From: Halobellus sp. Atlit-31R
GTDB taxonomy: Archaea > Halobacteriota > Halobacteria > Halobacteriales > Haloferacaceae
Length of the DNA: 64,000 nt
Direction of reading: 5' to 3'
Assembly: GCA_003665935.1 (NCBI GenBank)
Contig: QPLR01000005.1
Location: 1-64,000, forward strand
Below the pieces are notes generated by a model, which searched no databases, was not told the origin of the DNA, and was given only the letters and a program-made list of their open reading frames with translations. A program made the translations under genes and the position numbers. Positions 16,981 through 26,396 of the stretch are shown piece after piece (positions within the stretch are counted from its first letter, which is position 1; every line of letters begins with the position of its first letter).

Positions 16981-19536
16981 ATGCAGTTCGACTACCAGCG
17001 CTTCGTCGACTGGGCCGACGACAAGATCGTCAACCACTCGAAGCGGGTGATGCTGACGTTCTTAGTCGTCACGGCGCTCTTCGCGGTCGGGCTGGGCAGC
17101 GTCTCCACTGAGTCCGGAACGCAGCAGTTCGCCGAGGACATCCCGGCAGCGGACGCGCTCGAACGGATCGAAAACGAGTTCCTCCCGGTCTTCTCCCCCA
17201 GTCCGGGAAGCACACAGCTCGTCCAGAAAGACGCCAATGTCCTCTCGAAGCAGTCGCTGCTGACGATGCTCAGAGCGCAGGAGGCGCTCGAAGATCGGGA
17301 CGATATGTACGTCTCGAGTACCTCCTCGGCGGCCGCGACCGTCGCGCAGACGATCGACCCGTCCGCGACGACGCTCGAAGAGCAGATCACCGCGCTCGAA
17401 CGAGCGACGCAGACGGACGTCCGCCGGGCAGTGCGCGAGAACGCGGACAACCCCGGCTTCACGGGGACCCTGAGTAACGACTTCAACCGGAAGGCGGCGT
17501 CCGCCTCGTCGACGATCGGCGTCGTCACGCACGACCTACCCCAGGACGTCGGCGGCGGCGGTGCCGGGCAGTCCGGAGACAGCCCGATGACGTCGATCCA
17601 GGTGCAGTCCCAGCGGATCATCGACGCCGAACTGAGCGCCGACATCACCGTCTTCGGCAGCGGCATCATCGCCGACGAGTTCGGAACCGTCGTGACCGAC
17701 TCGCTGCTCATCGTCACGCCCGCGGCCGTCATCCTCATCGTGGGCTTCCTCGTCGTGGCCTACCGGGACCTCCTCGACCTTCTCTTGGGCGTCATCTCGC
17801 TCGGAATGGCGGTGATCTGGACGTTCGGCTTCCTCGGGCTCGCGGGGATCCCGTTCAACCAGATTATGATCTCGGTGCCGCCGCTGTTGCTCGCGGTCGG
17901 GATCGACTTCGGGATCCACGCGATCAACCGCTACCGAGAGGACAGAGCGACCGGTCTCGACATCGAGTCGGCGATGACCGTCGCGACAGATCAGCTGCTC
18001 GTCGCCTTCTTCATCGTCACCGGCACGACCGTCATCGGCTTCCTCTCGAATCTCGCCTCCGAACTGCCGCCGATCCGCGACTTCGGGATCGTCGCGGGCG
18101 TCGGAATCATCTTCACCTTCCTGATCTTCGGGATCTTCCTCCCCGCGGCGAAAGTGTGGCTCGACCGCCACCGCGAGGGATGGCCGATCCCGACCTTCAG
18201 CCAGCGACCGCTCGGCGAGGAGGGCTCCACTCTGGGGGAGGTCCTCTCGGTCGGCGTCACGCTCTCGCGGTACGTGCCGATCCTCGTTCTCGTGTTCGCC
18301 GTGGTGTTCAGCGCGGGCGCGGCGAGCTACGCGACTGGCGTCGACACGTCGTTCTCGCAGGAGGACTTCCTGCCACCGGAGGATGTCTCGCCGCTGCTGA
18401 AGTCGTTACCGGAACCGTTCGCGCCGAGCGACTACGGAGTCGTCGGGACGCTGAACTTCCTCGAAGACAAGTTCACGCGGACACAGGGGGGGTCAGTCAC
18501 CATATACGTCGAGGCGCGGATGGAGGACGACACCGCGCTCGAACAGCTCCACAGGGCCGGCGAGAACCCCCCCGAGGAGTTCGTCGACGCCGGTGACCGG
18601 CGGCCCGAGTCGACGAGCATCGTGACCATCATTCAGGACCACGCCGATCGGGACCCCGAGTTCGCTGCACTTGTCGAGCGGAACGATCGCAACGACAACG
18701 GTGTGCCGGACGACGACCTCGCGACGATCTACCGCGAACTCGAGGCGTCACCGGCCGGCGACCGTGCCTCGGAGTACCTCGCCGAAGACCACCGCAGCGC
18801 GCGGATCGTCTACTCGGTCTCCGGGGACGCGTCAGACAAGGCAGCGACCGACGCGGCCATCGACCTCACAGACCGATTCCGCGGTGACGCGACGGCGACC
18901 GGTAACACCGTGGTCTTCCAGGCCGTCTCTGACCTCATCTTCGAGTCCGCAGTGACGAGTCTCGCGCTCGCGCTCGGGGCCACAGTCGTCTTCCTCGTGT
19001 TCATCTACTGGGTGCTGGAAGGCCTCCCGTCGCTCGGTATCGCGAACCTGGCTCCGATCGTCGTCTCCGTCGCCTCGGTCGCGGGGACGATGCGGTTGCT
19101 GGGCATCTCGTTCAACGCGTTCACGGCGACGATTCTGTCGCTCACGATCGGCCTGGGGATCGACTACTCGGTCCACGTCGTCCACCGGTTCATCGACGAG
19201 CGGCGCGAGCGGGCGCTCATCCCGGCGCTCAACCGCACCGTCACCGGGACCGGTGGCGCGCTGCTGGGGAGTATGGCCACGACGGCGTTCGGAATCGGCG
19301 TGCTGGTGTTGGCCGTCCTCTCGGTCCTCGGCCAGTTCGGGGTCCTGACGGCGATGTCGATCGTCTACTCGTTCCTGTCGTCGCTGCTCGTGCTCCCGTC
19401 GACGCTCGTCGTCTGGGACCGCCTCGTCAACGACGATCCCAACGTGCCGATGGGCTATCCGGGCGACGACGAGACCCCGCAGGCTGCCGATCCGGCACCG
19501 GACGGGACCGGCGGCGTCGACGGGGGGATGCTATGA
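16981..19536 (+). CDS. RND-superfamily (MMPL/HAE3-type) transporter
   Basis: The protein has 851 residues and the twofold RND layout. TM1 is near residue 25, a large external loop follows, then five TMs around 235-400 (VTPAAVILIVGFLVVAYRDL, DFGIHAINRYRED). The second half repeats this, with TMs around 660-830 and the matching IDYSVHVVHRFIDER motif. Archaeal members lack the outer-membrane partner of Gram-negative pumps and are thought to move hydrophobic compounds. The cargo is unknown. It is flanked by the exported partner and overlaps the TrmB gene by four bases, so this is a three-gene operon. Confidence 0.92.
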   Translation: MQFDYQRFVDWADDKIVNHSKRVMLTFLVVTALFAVGLGSVSTESGTQQFAEDIPAADALERIENEFLPVFSPSPGSTQLVQKDANVLSKQSLLTMLRAQEALEDRDDMYVSSTSSAAATVAQTIDPSATTLEEQITALERATQTDVRRAVRENADNPGFTGTLSNDFNRKAASASSTIGVVTHDLPQDVGGGGAGQSGDSPMTSIQVQSQRIIDAELSADITVFGSGIIADEFGTVVTDSLLIVTPAAVILIVGFLVVAYRDLLDLLLGVISLGMAVIWTFGFLGLAGIPFNQIMISVPPLLLAVGIDFGIHAINRYREDRATGLDIESAMTVATDQLLVAFFIVTGTTVIGFLSNLASELPPIRDFGIVAGVGIIFTFLIFGIFLPAAKVWLDRHREGWPIPTFSQRPLGEEGSTLGEVLSVGVTLSRYVPILVLVFAVVFSAGAASYATGVDTSFSQEDFLPPEDVSPLLKSLPEPFAPSDYGVVGTLNFLEDKFTRTQGGSVTIYVEARMEDDTALEQLHRAGENPPEEFVDAGDRRPESTSIVTIIQDHADRDPEFAALVERNDRNDNGVPDDDLATIYRELEASPAGDRASEYLAEDHRSARIVYSVSGDASDKAATDAAIDLTDRFRGDATATGNTVVFQAVSDLIFESAVTSLALALGATVVFLVFIYWVLEGLPSLGIANLAPIVVSVASVAGTMRLLGISFNAFTATILSLTIGLGIDYSVHVVHRFIDERRERALIPALNRTVTGTGGALLGSMATTAFGIGVLVLAVLSVLGQFGVLTAMSIVYSFLSSLLVLPSTLVVWDRLVNDDPNVPMGYPGDDETPQAADPAPDGTGGVDGGML

Positions 19537-20345
19537 GTCCCGCTCCCGGCCCCGACGGTAGCGCCGAGAGCGGTCAGGACCTCTCGGAGCACGAGGCCGT
19601 CGCGTCGCTGGAACGGCTCGGCCTGTCGAACTACGCCGCACGGGCGTTCGTCGCGCTCCAGCGGCTCGGCGTCGGAACGGCCAAACAGATCCACGAGGAG
19701 ACGGACGTGCCGCGGTCGCAGGTGTACGGCGCGGCCGACGAACTCGCAGAGATCGGCCTCGTCGAACTCCAGCAGTCGACGCCGAAACGGTATCGTCCGG
19801 TGAGCCTCGATACGGCTCGCCGACAGCTCGCGGAGTCGCTCAAGCGCGAAGCCGACCAGGCGTTTGCGTTCCTGGAAGCCCAGCGCGCGGCCCGCACCGA
19901 GCGGGAGAGCCGCGACGACGTGTGGACGATCCGCGGCCGCGAGCCCGTGAACAACCGCGTGGTCGAACTCGTCCAACAGGCGACCGATCACGTCCTGTTC
20001 GCGGCTCCGGACCCGAAGTTCGTCGACGAGGCGTTCGTCGAAGCCCTCGCGGCACGCGCTGCCGACGGGGTGACCGTCCGCGTCGTCAGCGAGAGTCCAG
20101 CGGTCAGAGAACTGTTCGCGGACGTCGAGGAGGTCGCGGTCGCCGAGGCGATCGAGTCGCCGGCGACCGACTACACCGGACGCGTGCTCTTGATCGACGA
20201 CCGCGTCGTGCTCCTGTCGGCGGTCCCGCCGACAGAGTCGGCCGAGGAGACCGCGATCTGGTCCGCCGACACGGCGATGGCGGAGATCCTCGCGCGCGTC
20301 ATCGAGAACAGCATCGACTCGTTCGTCCGCGGCTCCTACGAGTGA
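19533..20345 (+). CDS. TrmB-family transcriptional regulator
   Basis: The protein has 270 residues. An N-terminal winged helix covers about 25-100 (LERLGLSNYAARAFVALQRL, then TDVPRSQVYGAADELAEIG), followed by a coiled region and a C-terminal effector-like domain (TIRGREPVNNRVVELVQQ; VLLIDDRVVLLSAV). Its ATG overlaps the RND stop (ATGA). TrmB proteins often sense sugars or other metabolites; here the context suggests control of the RND operon, possibly through the palindrome at 15322-15337. That link is inference. Confidence 0.92.
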   Translation: MSPAPGPDGSAESGQDLSEHEAVASLERLGLSNYAARAFVALQRLGVGTAKQIHEETDVPRSQVYGAADELAEIGLVELQQSTPKRYRPVSLDTARRQLAESLKREADQAFAFLEAQRAARTERESRDDVWTIRGREPVNNRVVELVQQATDHVLFAAPDPKFVDEAFVEALAARAADGVTVRVVSESPAVRELFADVEEVAVAEAIESPATDYTGRVLLIDDRVVLLSAVPPTESAEETAIWSADTAMAEILARVIENSIDSFVRGSYE

Positions 20346-20357
20346 CGCGCGAGGCGC

Positions 20358-20639
20358 TTACCACCGGACCCGAAAGCCCGATTCGCCGGTCGGCTCCTCG
20401 TAGCTCACCGAGACGTCGTCGACGGAGGCGGCCGAACTCCCCGTGTGACACCACTCGATCAGCTCTTCGACCGCGGCCTCGGGTCCCTCGAAGACGGCCT
20501 CGACGCGCCCGTCGTCGAGGTTTCTGACCCAGCCGTCGACGTCGTACTCCCGGGCCGCATCGCGTGTCGACGCGCGGTAGTAGACGCCCTGGACGGTCCC
20601 GCTGACGAACACGTGTGCTCTGATTCGGTCGTCGCTCAT
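20358..20639 (-). CDS. acyP: Acylphosphatase
   Basis: The 93-residue protein has the standard acylphosphatase size. The phosphate-binding loop VSGTVQGVYYRAST carries the catalytic Arg (R22), and WVRNLDDG carries the conserved Asn (N40). GRVEAVFEGPEAAVEELIEWC completes the fold. It hydrolyses acyl phosphates such as acetyl or carbamoyl phosphate. The gene is convergent with trmB, 12 bases away. Confidence 0.95.
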   Translation of the reverse strand: MSDDRIRAHVFVSGTVQGVYYRASTRDAAREYDVDGWVRNLDDGRVEAVFEGPEAAVEELIEWCHTGSSAASVDDVSVSYEEPTGESGFRVRW

Positions 20640-20738
20640 CGTGGCCGACGGTTGTCGGTGCGAACGGAAAGAGGCTGTCGCCGAGTGCGACGGCTCGAAA
20701 GACCGAGGTGGCGGTCCGCTCTCGGCTGCCCGACTCAG

Positions 20739-21017
20739 TCACCCACCCGGCGTCGGCAACTGCGCCTGTGTGATCCGGATCACGCCCCAGGCGAAGAACC
20801 ACGCGAAGATGAATGTAAATACGAGCGCGGTCGTCGAGAGGACTCCGAGCGGGTTCGTGAGGGCGATCAGTTCCGGCAGCGCGAACAGAAAGACGATTGC
20901 GGCCGCGATGCTCCCCGCGAGGAGTTCGAGATACGTGGTGACAGTGATGCAGTCTCCTGTCGGCTCTGCGTCCCGCCGGCTACGGGACTCCGCCTCCGTG
21001 GTGTCTGGTGTGAGCAT
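20739..21017 (-). CDS. Small two-TM membrane protein, unknown function
   Basis: The protein has 92 residues when started at the ATG at 21017; a GTG three codons upstream is possible. After about 27 polar residues there are two hydrophobic segments (LLAGSIAAAIVFLFALPELI and TALVFTFIFAWFFAWGVIRI) and a short tail. I recognise no family motif. The gene stands alone between acylphosphatase and doxX. Confidence 0.65.
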   Translation of the reverse strand: MLTPDTTEAESRSRRDAEPTGDCITVTTYLELLAGSIAAAIVFLFALPELIALTNPLGVLSTTALVFTFIFAWFFAWGVIRITQAQLPTPGG

Positions 21018-21160
21018 ACATACCACTATTCTAAACTAACGGGTCTTTTGTGATAAATCTGCCCCGAATCAGGGGCTCGACAGTCCAGTTCTCCGGAGGG
21101 GCTCGCGTCCTCGGACGCCGAACCGACGGACGGGAGCGTCGAAGCCCCCATCGCGGACGG

Positions 21161-21715
21161 TCACCCGAGCAGGTATCGGGTCCAGGGGTACCGCTCGACG
21201 AGCGTCTGACCGCCGAGGTCGTACTGCTCGATGTACTGGTCTACTCCGAGGATCCGCCCGGCACCGAACGCGCCGACCGAGAGGAACACCAGCATATACG
21301 CGAAGTCGCCGTTGATGTACCCGTGCGAAACGCTCCAGTTCCCGAGATAGAACAGGACCATCATGAACGCACCGAAGAACGCGGCGAGACGGGTCAACAC
21401 GCCGAAGATCAGGCCAAGTCCGATGAACACCTCGCCCCAGGGGACAGCGACGTTGACGAAGTCGACGAACCAGGGCGTCTGACCCATCGAGACGAACAGC
21501 CCCGCCACTGGACTCCCGTTCGCCGGCGGCGCGTTCTGCAGATACCCCGCCGCGCCGAAACTCCCGGAGAACGCCTTGTCGAAGCCGCTCTGGAAGAAGG
21601 CCACCCCCATCATCAGTCTGAGCGCGAGGATGAACCAGACGCTCAGTGCGTGGAGCTTCCCCTCTGCGGTGAATCCTGCGACAGTACTACGGAGTTTGAT
21701 CTCTTGAGTGGACAT
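21161..21715 (-). CDS. DoxX-family membrane protein
   Basis: The protein has 184 residues and four predicted membrane segments. The DoxX features are LALRLMMGVAFFQSGFDKAF (about 30-49), PWGEVFIGLGLIFGVLTRLA and AGRILGVDQYIEQ near the end. DoxX proteins are quinone- or thiol-linked membrane proteins in redox chains, and in bacteria they can pair with superoxide or thiosulfate systems. No partner is adjacent. A perfect inverted repeat lies 28-46 bases upstream of the ATG and could control it. Confidence 0.9.
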   Translation of the reverse strand: MSTQEIKLRSTVAGFTAEGKLHALSVWFILALRLMMGVAFFQSGFDKAFSGSFGAAGYLQNAPPANGSPVAGLFVSMGQTPWFVDFVNVAVPWGEVFIGLGLIFGVLTRLAAFFGAFMMVLFYLGNWSVSHGYINGDFAYMLVFLSVGAFGAGRILGVDQYIEQYDLGGQTLVERYPWTRYLLG

Positions 21716-21742
21716 CGGTGACCTATCCCGAAGCGGATTATT

Positions 21743-21761
21743 AAATCTACGTGCTAGATTT
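21743..21761 (-). promoter_or_regulatory. Perfect palindrome at the doxX promoter
   Basis: A 7-base perfect inverted repeat, AAATCTA and TAGATTT, with a 5-base spacer lies 28-46 bases upstream of the doxX ATG, next to the minus-strand A+T box around 21736-21744. Position and symmetry fit an operator for a dimeric regulator. Confidence 0.5.
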
Positions 21762-22034
21762 TTGACATCTTACAATAAATTGGGCTATATTGGGCGTTGG
21801 TATTAGTATATAACACAATAAGCAAAATACCATCCAACCTTCTAGACGCCGACTCCGACACGAACCTTGTCAGTGACGTTGACCGCTCTCGACGTGGGCG
21901 GCCGCCGTCTCGCCTCCCGGTCGGTCATACGTGCACAGTCCCTGCTGAGTCATCAGGGTGCGGTCGACGTGGTGCGCGGTAACACTATTCCGCCGGAAAG
22001 CGGCCGATGCGACGACTCGAGGCGCAAAGGTGGG

Positions 22035-22042
22035 TTTATAAT
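22035..22042 (+). promoter_or_regulatory. TATA element for the phosphohexomutase gene
   Basis: TTTATAAT is centred 27 bases before the ATG at 22065, the spacing of a leaderless haloarchaeal promoter. Confidence 0.6.
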
Positions 22043-22064
22043 CGACCGGTGGGGGAGATAGATT

Positions 22065-23432
22065 ATGGAACTATTCGGGACCGCCGGGATCCGCGGATCG
22101 GCCAGAGAGCGAGTCACGCCCGAACTCGCGCTCGAAGTGGGGCGTGCGGTCGGCGCCGACGCCGTCGAATCTGCGGGTCCGGCGACGGTCGTCGTCGGCC
22201 GAGACGGACGGACGACCGGCCCGGCGCTCGCGGCCGCCGCCGAGGCTGGACTCGAATCGGCCGGGGCGGCCGTCCGCCGGGTGGGCGTCCTCCCGACACC
22301 GGCACTCGCGTACGCCTCACGCGGGCGACACGGCGTGATGCTCACCGCGTCGCACAACCCCCCGACCGACAACGGCATCAAGCTGTTCGTCGACGGCGAG
22401 GAGTACGATCGGACGCTCGAACAGACGATCGAAGCGCGCGTCGCGGGCGAGCACTCGCCCGCGGCCTGGGACGAGTGGGGCGACTCCGAAGCTCTCGCCG
22501 TGCTCGCGGACTACCGCCGGGCGGTCGTCGACTACGCGAGCGAGTACGGGACGAGCGCCGACGGTCTCGACGTCGCGGTCGACTGCGGCAACGGGATGGG
22601 CGCGCTCGGGACGCCGCAGGTACTGCGGGAACTCGGCGCGCGGGTCGTCACGCTGAACGGACAGGTCGACGGCCACTTCCCCGGCCGGGAGTCGAAGCCG
22701 ACGCCCGAGTCGCTCGCGGACCTCCGGGCGTTCGTACGCGACGGCGCGTTCGACTTCGGGATCGGTCACGACGGCGACGCCGACCGGATCGTGATCGTCG
22801 ACGGCGACGGCGACGTCGTCCACGAGGACACGGTGGTCGCGATCCTCGCCGCGCACTTCACCCGCGTCAGCGAGGCGGCCGACCCGGTCGTCGTCACAAC
22901 GCCGAACGCCTCCGGGCGGATCGACGAACAGGTCCGTGCGGCCGGCGGACGCGTCGAGCGAGTCCGACTCGGCGCACTCCACGAGGGGATCGCCGCTGCC
23001 CGCGCCGCGGGCGGTGACGTGGTCTTCGCGGCCGAACCGTGGAAGCACATCCACCCGCGGCACGGCGGCTGGATCGACGGCGTCGCCTCCGCGGCCGTCC
23101 TGACGCGCCTGGTCGCGGCCGAGGGTCTCGACGGCCTCCGCGGGCCCGTCACGGAGCGTCCGTACCGGAAGGTGAGCGTGGACTGTCCGGACGATCTGAA
23201 GTCGGGGGCGATGGAGCGCGTCGAGACGATGCTCCCGGATGCGTTCCCCGACGCCGACGTCGACACCGAGTACGGCGTCCGACTGGAGTTCCCCGACGCG
23301 TCGTGGACGCTCGTGCGACCCTCCGGGACGGAACCGTACGTCCGGGTGTACGCGGAAGCCGACGACGTCGACGCCCTCGTGGGAGCGGTGACGGACGTCG
23401 TCGCGAGTGCCGTCGACCGCGCCGACGCCTGA
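22065..23432 (+). CDS. glmM: Phosphoglucosamine mutase / phosphohexomutase (GlmM-like)
   Basis: The protein has 455 residues. It starts FGTAGIRG (about 4-11), with the phosphoserine loop MLTASHNPPTDNGIKLF near residues 93-108, the metal site DFGIGHDGDADRIVI around 233-247, the sugar loop VFAAEPWKHI and the phosphate loop RPSGTEPYVRVY near the end. All four active-site loops of alpha-D-phosphohexomutases are intact. Archaeal members convert glucosamine-6-P/1-P or mannose/glucose phosphates for surface glycans. The exact specificity cannot be told from motifs. Confidence 0.92.
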   Translation: MELFGTAGIRGSARERVTPELALEVGRAVGADAVESAGPATVVVGRDGRTTGPALAAAAEAGLESAGAAVRRVGVLPTPALAYASRGRHGVMLTASHNPPTDNGIKLFVDGEEYDRTLEQTIEARVAGEHSPAAWDEWGDSEALAVLADYRRAVVDYASEYGTSADGLDVAVDCGNGMGALGTPQVLRELGARVVTLNGQVDGHFPGRESKPTPESLADLRAFVRDGAFDFGIGHDGDADRIVIVDGDGDVVHEDTVVAILAAHFTRVSEAADPVVVTTPNASGRIDEQVRAAGGRVERVRLGALHEGIAAARAAGGDVVFAAEPWKHIHPRHGGWIDGVASAAVLTRLVAAEGLDGLRGPVTERPYRKVSVDCPDDLKSGAMERVETMLPDAFPDADVDTEYGVRLEFPDASWTLVRPSGTEPYVRVYAEADDVDALVGAVTDVVASAVDRADA

Positions 23433-23545
23433 CCGGTCCCGCGAAACTGCGTCTGCGCCGAGCGACGTCCGGCCAACTTCGTCGGGGCGTCCGGCGTACG
23501 TTCCGCTTTCGATTCTGTAGAATCCCGTGCAGACACGGAAGCGAC

Positions 23546-23554
23546 GAATTTATG
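23546..23554 (+). promoter_or_regulatory. TATA element and Shine-Dalgarno for the BMP lipoprotein gene
   Basis: GAATTTATG is centred about 43 bases before the ATG at 23593, giving a short leader. A GGAG at 23581-23584 sits 8 bases before the ATG and helps decide this start. Confidence 0.5.
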
Positions 23555-23592
23555 CGCGCATCGCTGCCCACTGTTCTATAGGAGTCCATAAT

Positions 23593-24726
23593 ATGGATAG
23601 ACGTACGTTTGTCAAGGCCACGGGTGTCGCGGGAATCGCAGGACTGGCTGGCTGTAGTGGGGGTCCGTCCGGCGGATCGGCGGACACGGCAACCGAGTCC
23701 GACAGTTCGACCGAAGAAACCGGTGGGGACAGCGAGACGACCGCCGCGGAGACGACCGAAAGCGGCCCGGCGGCCAACGTCGGAATGGTCTACGCGACCG
23801 GCGGCCTCGGTGACGGGTCGTTCAACGATCAGGCCCAGCAGGGTGCGCTCCAGGCCGAAGAGGAACTCGGCATCTCCTTCAACGAAGCGCAGCCGGACGA
23901 GGTGGCGCAGTTCAAGACGTTCCAGCAGCAGTTCGCGCAGTCGAGTGACCCGGACTACGATCTGGTCTGTGCGATCGGCTTCCTGCAGGCCGACGCGCTC
24001 TCGCAGACCTCCGAGAGCTACCCCGAACAGGACTTTATGCTGGTCGACTCCGTCGTCGACGCGCCGAACGTCGGCAGCTACGTGTTCAAGGAACACGAGG
24101 GTTCGTACCTCGCCGGCCTGATGGCCAGTCTCCTGACGACGCGTGACTTCTCGGCCGGCGCTGGCTCCACGACGGGCGACTCGACGAGCGTCGGGTTCGT
24201 CGGCGGCGTCGAGTCCGACCTGATCAAAAAGTTCCAGGCCGGCTTCGAGGCGGGCGTGAGCGCCGGTAGCGGCGACGTCGACGTCAGCACGAACTACACC
24301 GGGAGCTTCAACGACCCCGCCGCCGGCAAGGAGGCGGCGACGGCGATGTACAACAGCGGCGCCGACATCGTCTACCACGCGGCCGGCAACACCGGGACGG
24401 GCGTCTTCCAGGCGGCGCAGGAACAGGGCAAGTTCGCGATCGGCGTCGACCGCGACCAGTCGGTCACGAAGCCCTCCTACGCCGACGTCATCCTCAGCAG
24501 TATGGTCAAGCGCGTCGACACCGCCGTCTACAACGCGATCGACTCGGTCGTCGAGGACGACTTCCAGGGCGGCAGCGTCATCTCGCTCGGCCTCGAGCAG
24601 GACGGCGTCGCGCTCGTCTACGGCGACCAGCTCGGCTCCGAACTGCCGCAGGAGGTCACAGACGAAGTGACGAGCGCACGCGAGAGCATCATCGCGGGCG
24701 ACACCTCGGTCCCGTCGACGCTCTGA
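23593..24726 (+). CDS. BMP-family ABC transporter substrate-binding lipoprotein
   Basis: The protein has 377 residues from the ATG at 23593. A twin-arginine signal (MDRRTFVKATG) ends in a lipobox with Cys21 (GLAGC), so it should be exported folded and lipid-anchored outside. An acidic Ser/Thr/Glu linker (about 22-62) precedes the periplasmic-binding fold, with GDGSFNDQAQQG near residue 77 and YHAAGNTGTGVFQAA later, both typical of BMP/PnrA proteins that bind nucleosides. It is the first gene of a four-gene importer locus. Confidence 0.92.
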   Translation: MDRRTFVKATGVAGIAGLAGCSGGPSGGSADTATESDSSTEETGGDSETTAAETTESGPAANVGMVYATGGLGDGSFNDQAQQGALQAEEELGISFNEAQPDEVAQFKTFQQQFAQSSDPDYDLVCAIGFLQADALSQTSESYPEQDFMLVDSVVDAPNVGSYVFKEHEGSYLAGLMASLLTTRDFSAGAGSTTGDSTSVGFVGGVESDLIKKFQAGFEAGVSAGSGDVDVSTNYTGSFNDPAAGKEAATAMYNSGADIVYHAAGNTGTGVFQAAQEQGKFAIGVDRDQSVTKPSYADVILSSMVKRVDTAVYNAIDSVVEDDFQGGSVISLGLEQDGVALVYGDQLGSELPQEVTDEVTSARESIIAGDTSVPSTL

Positions 24727-24803
24727 GAGGTCAGCGCGCCCGATTCGAGCCGCTCGATATCCAAACCTATTCGTTTATCACCGAACCACTGGGAAACAGA
24801 TCT

Positions 24804-26396
24804 ATGGCCACAGCCGTCCACCTCGACGGGATCACGAAGCGGTTCCCCGGGGTCGTGGCGAACGACGACGTGGACCTCGCTGTCGAGCGCGGGACTGTAC
24901 ACGCACTCTTGGGAGAGAACGGGGCCGGGAAGACGACGTTGATGAACGTCCTCTACGGGCTCTACGAACCGACCGCGGGGCGTGTCCTCGTCGACGGTCA
25001 GGAGCGGTCGTTCGACTCGCCCCGCGACGCGATCGACGCCGGCGTCGGGATGATCCACCAGCACTTCATGCTCGTGGACCCGATGACCGTCACCGAGAAC
25101 ATCACCCTCGGGAACGAGCCGCGAAAGTGGGGCGGGCTCGCGGTCGACCGCGCGGCCGCTCGCGAGGCTGTCGTCGAACTCTCCGATCGCTACGGCTTCG
25201 ACGTCGACCCCGACGCCCGAGTCGAAGACATCTCCGTCGGCGAACAACAGCGCGTCGAGATTCTCAAGGCGCTGTACCGCGGTGCGGACGTGCTCATTCT
25301 CGACGAACCGACAGCCGTGCTGACCCCACAGGAGGTCGAGGAGCTGTTCGACGTGCTCGAAGAGCTGACCGCCCAGGGGAAGACGATCATCTTCATCACG
25401 CACAAACTGGGCGAGGCGATGCGTGCGGCCGACGACATCACCGTTCTCCGGGACGGGCGCAACGTCGGGAGCGTACAGGCCGCCGAGACGACTCGGGAGG
25501 ACCTCGCCGAACTGATGGTCGGCCGTGAGGTGCTTCTCGACGTCGATCGGCCGCCCGCGGAGACAGGCGACGTCGTCGCCGCCGTCTCGAACGCCGTCGT
25601 CGACGACGACCGCGGGGTCCGCGCCGTCGACGACGTCTCGTTCGAGGTGCGAGCGGGCGAGGTGTTCGGCATCGCCGGCGTCGACGGCAACGGCCAGTCC
25701 GAACTGGTCGAAGCCCTGACCGGGCTCCGACGCCCCGAAGGCGGCGCGGTCGAGTTCTTAGGCGAGGACGTCACCTCGGCGTCGCGGCGAGACCGCATCG
25801 AGGCCGGGATGGCCTACATCCCCGAGGACAGACAGGAGCGCGGGCTCGTGATGGACTTCGACCTCACCGAGAACGCGATCTTGGGCAGTCAGCACTCCCG
25901 GGAGTTCGGTCCGAACGGCCGGATCGACTGGGGCGCGACGCGCGACCACGCCGAGGGGATCATCGAGGAGTACGACGTTCGACCCCCGGACGCGACCGCG
26001 ACCTCGGAGTCGCTCTCGGGCGGGAATCAGCAGAAGTTCATCGTCGGTCGGGAGTTCGAGCGCGACCCCGAACTCGTCGTCGCCTCGCACCCGACGCGCG
26101 GCGTCGACGTCGGCTCGATCGAGTTCATCCACGAGCGACTACTCGAACTCCGCCAGCAGGGCGTCGCGATCCTCCTGGTCTCCTCGAAGCTCGAGGAGGT
26201 ACAGGGCCTCTCGGATCGCTTGGGCGTCATCTACGAGGGCGAGTTCATCGACGTCGTCGACCCCGACGAGACCACCGAAGAGGAGCTTGGACTACTGATG
26301 GCCGGCGAACATCCAGACGAAAACGACGCAGGACAGTCGAGTAACGAGACCGAGAGCGAGCCGGTCGACGCCGCAGCGGGCGGTGACAGCGCGTGA
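24804..26396 (+). CDS. ABC transporter ATP-binding protein with two ATPase domains (nucleoside importer)
   Basis: The 530-residue protein is a fused double NBD. The first Walker A is GENGAGKTTLM (about 36-46), with signature VGEQQRVEILKAL and Walker B VLILDEPTAVL. The second half has a degenerate Walker A region (GVDGNGQSELVEAL), signature LSGGNQQKFIVGRE and VVASHPTRGVDVG. This layout, with a weakened second site, is that of the RbsA/NupA/BMP-type importers. An acidic tail of about 30 residues ends it. It overlaps the first permease gene by four bases. Confidence 0.93.
   Translation: MATAVHLDGITKRFPGVVANDDVDLAVERGTVHALLGENGAGKTTLMNVLYGLYEPTAGRVLVDGQERSFDSPRDAIDAGVGMIHQHFMLVDPMTVTENITLGNEPRKWGGLAVDRAAAREAVVELSDRYGFDVDPDARVEDISVGEQQRVEILKALYRGADVLILDEPTAVLTPQEVEELFDVLEELTAQGKTIIFITHKLGEAMRAADDITVLRDGRNVGSVQAAETTREDLAELMVGREVLLDVDRPPAETGDVVAAVSNAVVDDDRGVRAVDDVSFEVRAGEVFGIAGVDGNGQSELVEALTGLRRPEGGAVEFLGEDVTSASRRDRIEAGMAYIPEDRQERGLVMDFDLTENAILGSQHSREFGPNGRIDWGATRDHAEGIIEEYDVRPPDATATSESLSGGNQQKFIVGREFERDPELVVASHPTRGVDVGSIEFIHERLLELRQQGVAILLVSSKLEEVQGLSDRLGVIYEGEFIDVVDPDETTEEELGLLMAGEHPDENDAGQSSNETESEPVDAAAGGDSA

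Larger units (their letters stand above)
21716..22064. promoter_or_regulatory. 349-base A+T-rich divergent intergenic region
   Basis: No convincing gene is seen. The left part (21730-21835) is strikingly A+T-rich for this genome. It contains AAATCTA-CGTGC-TAGATTT (21743-21761) near the doxX promoter and a weaker pair, GGTATT (21799-21804) and AATACC (21826-21831). The right end carries the glmM-type TATA element. Confidence 0.5.
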
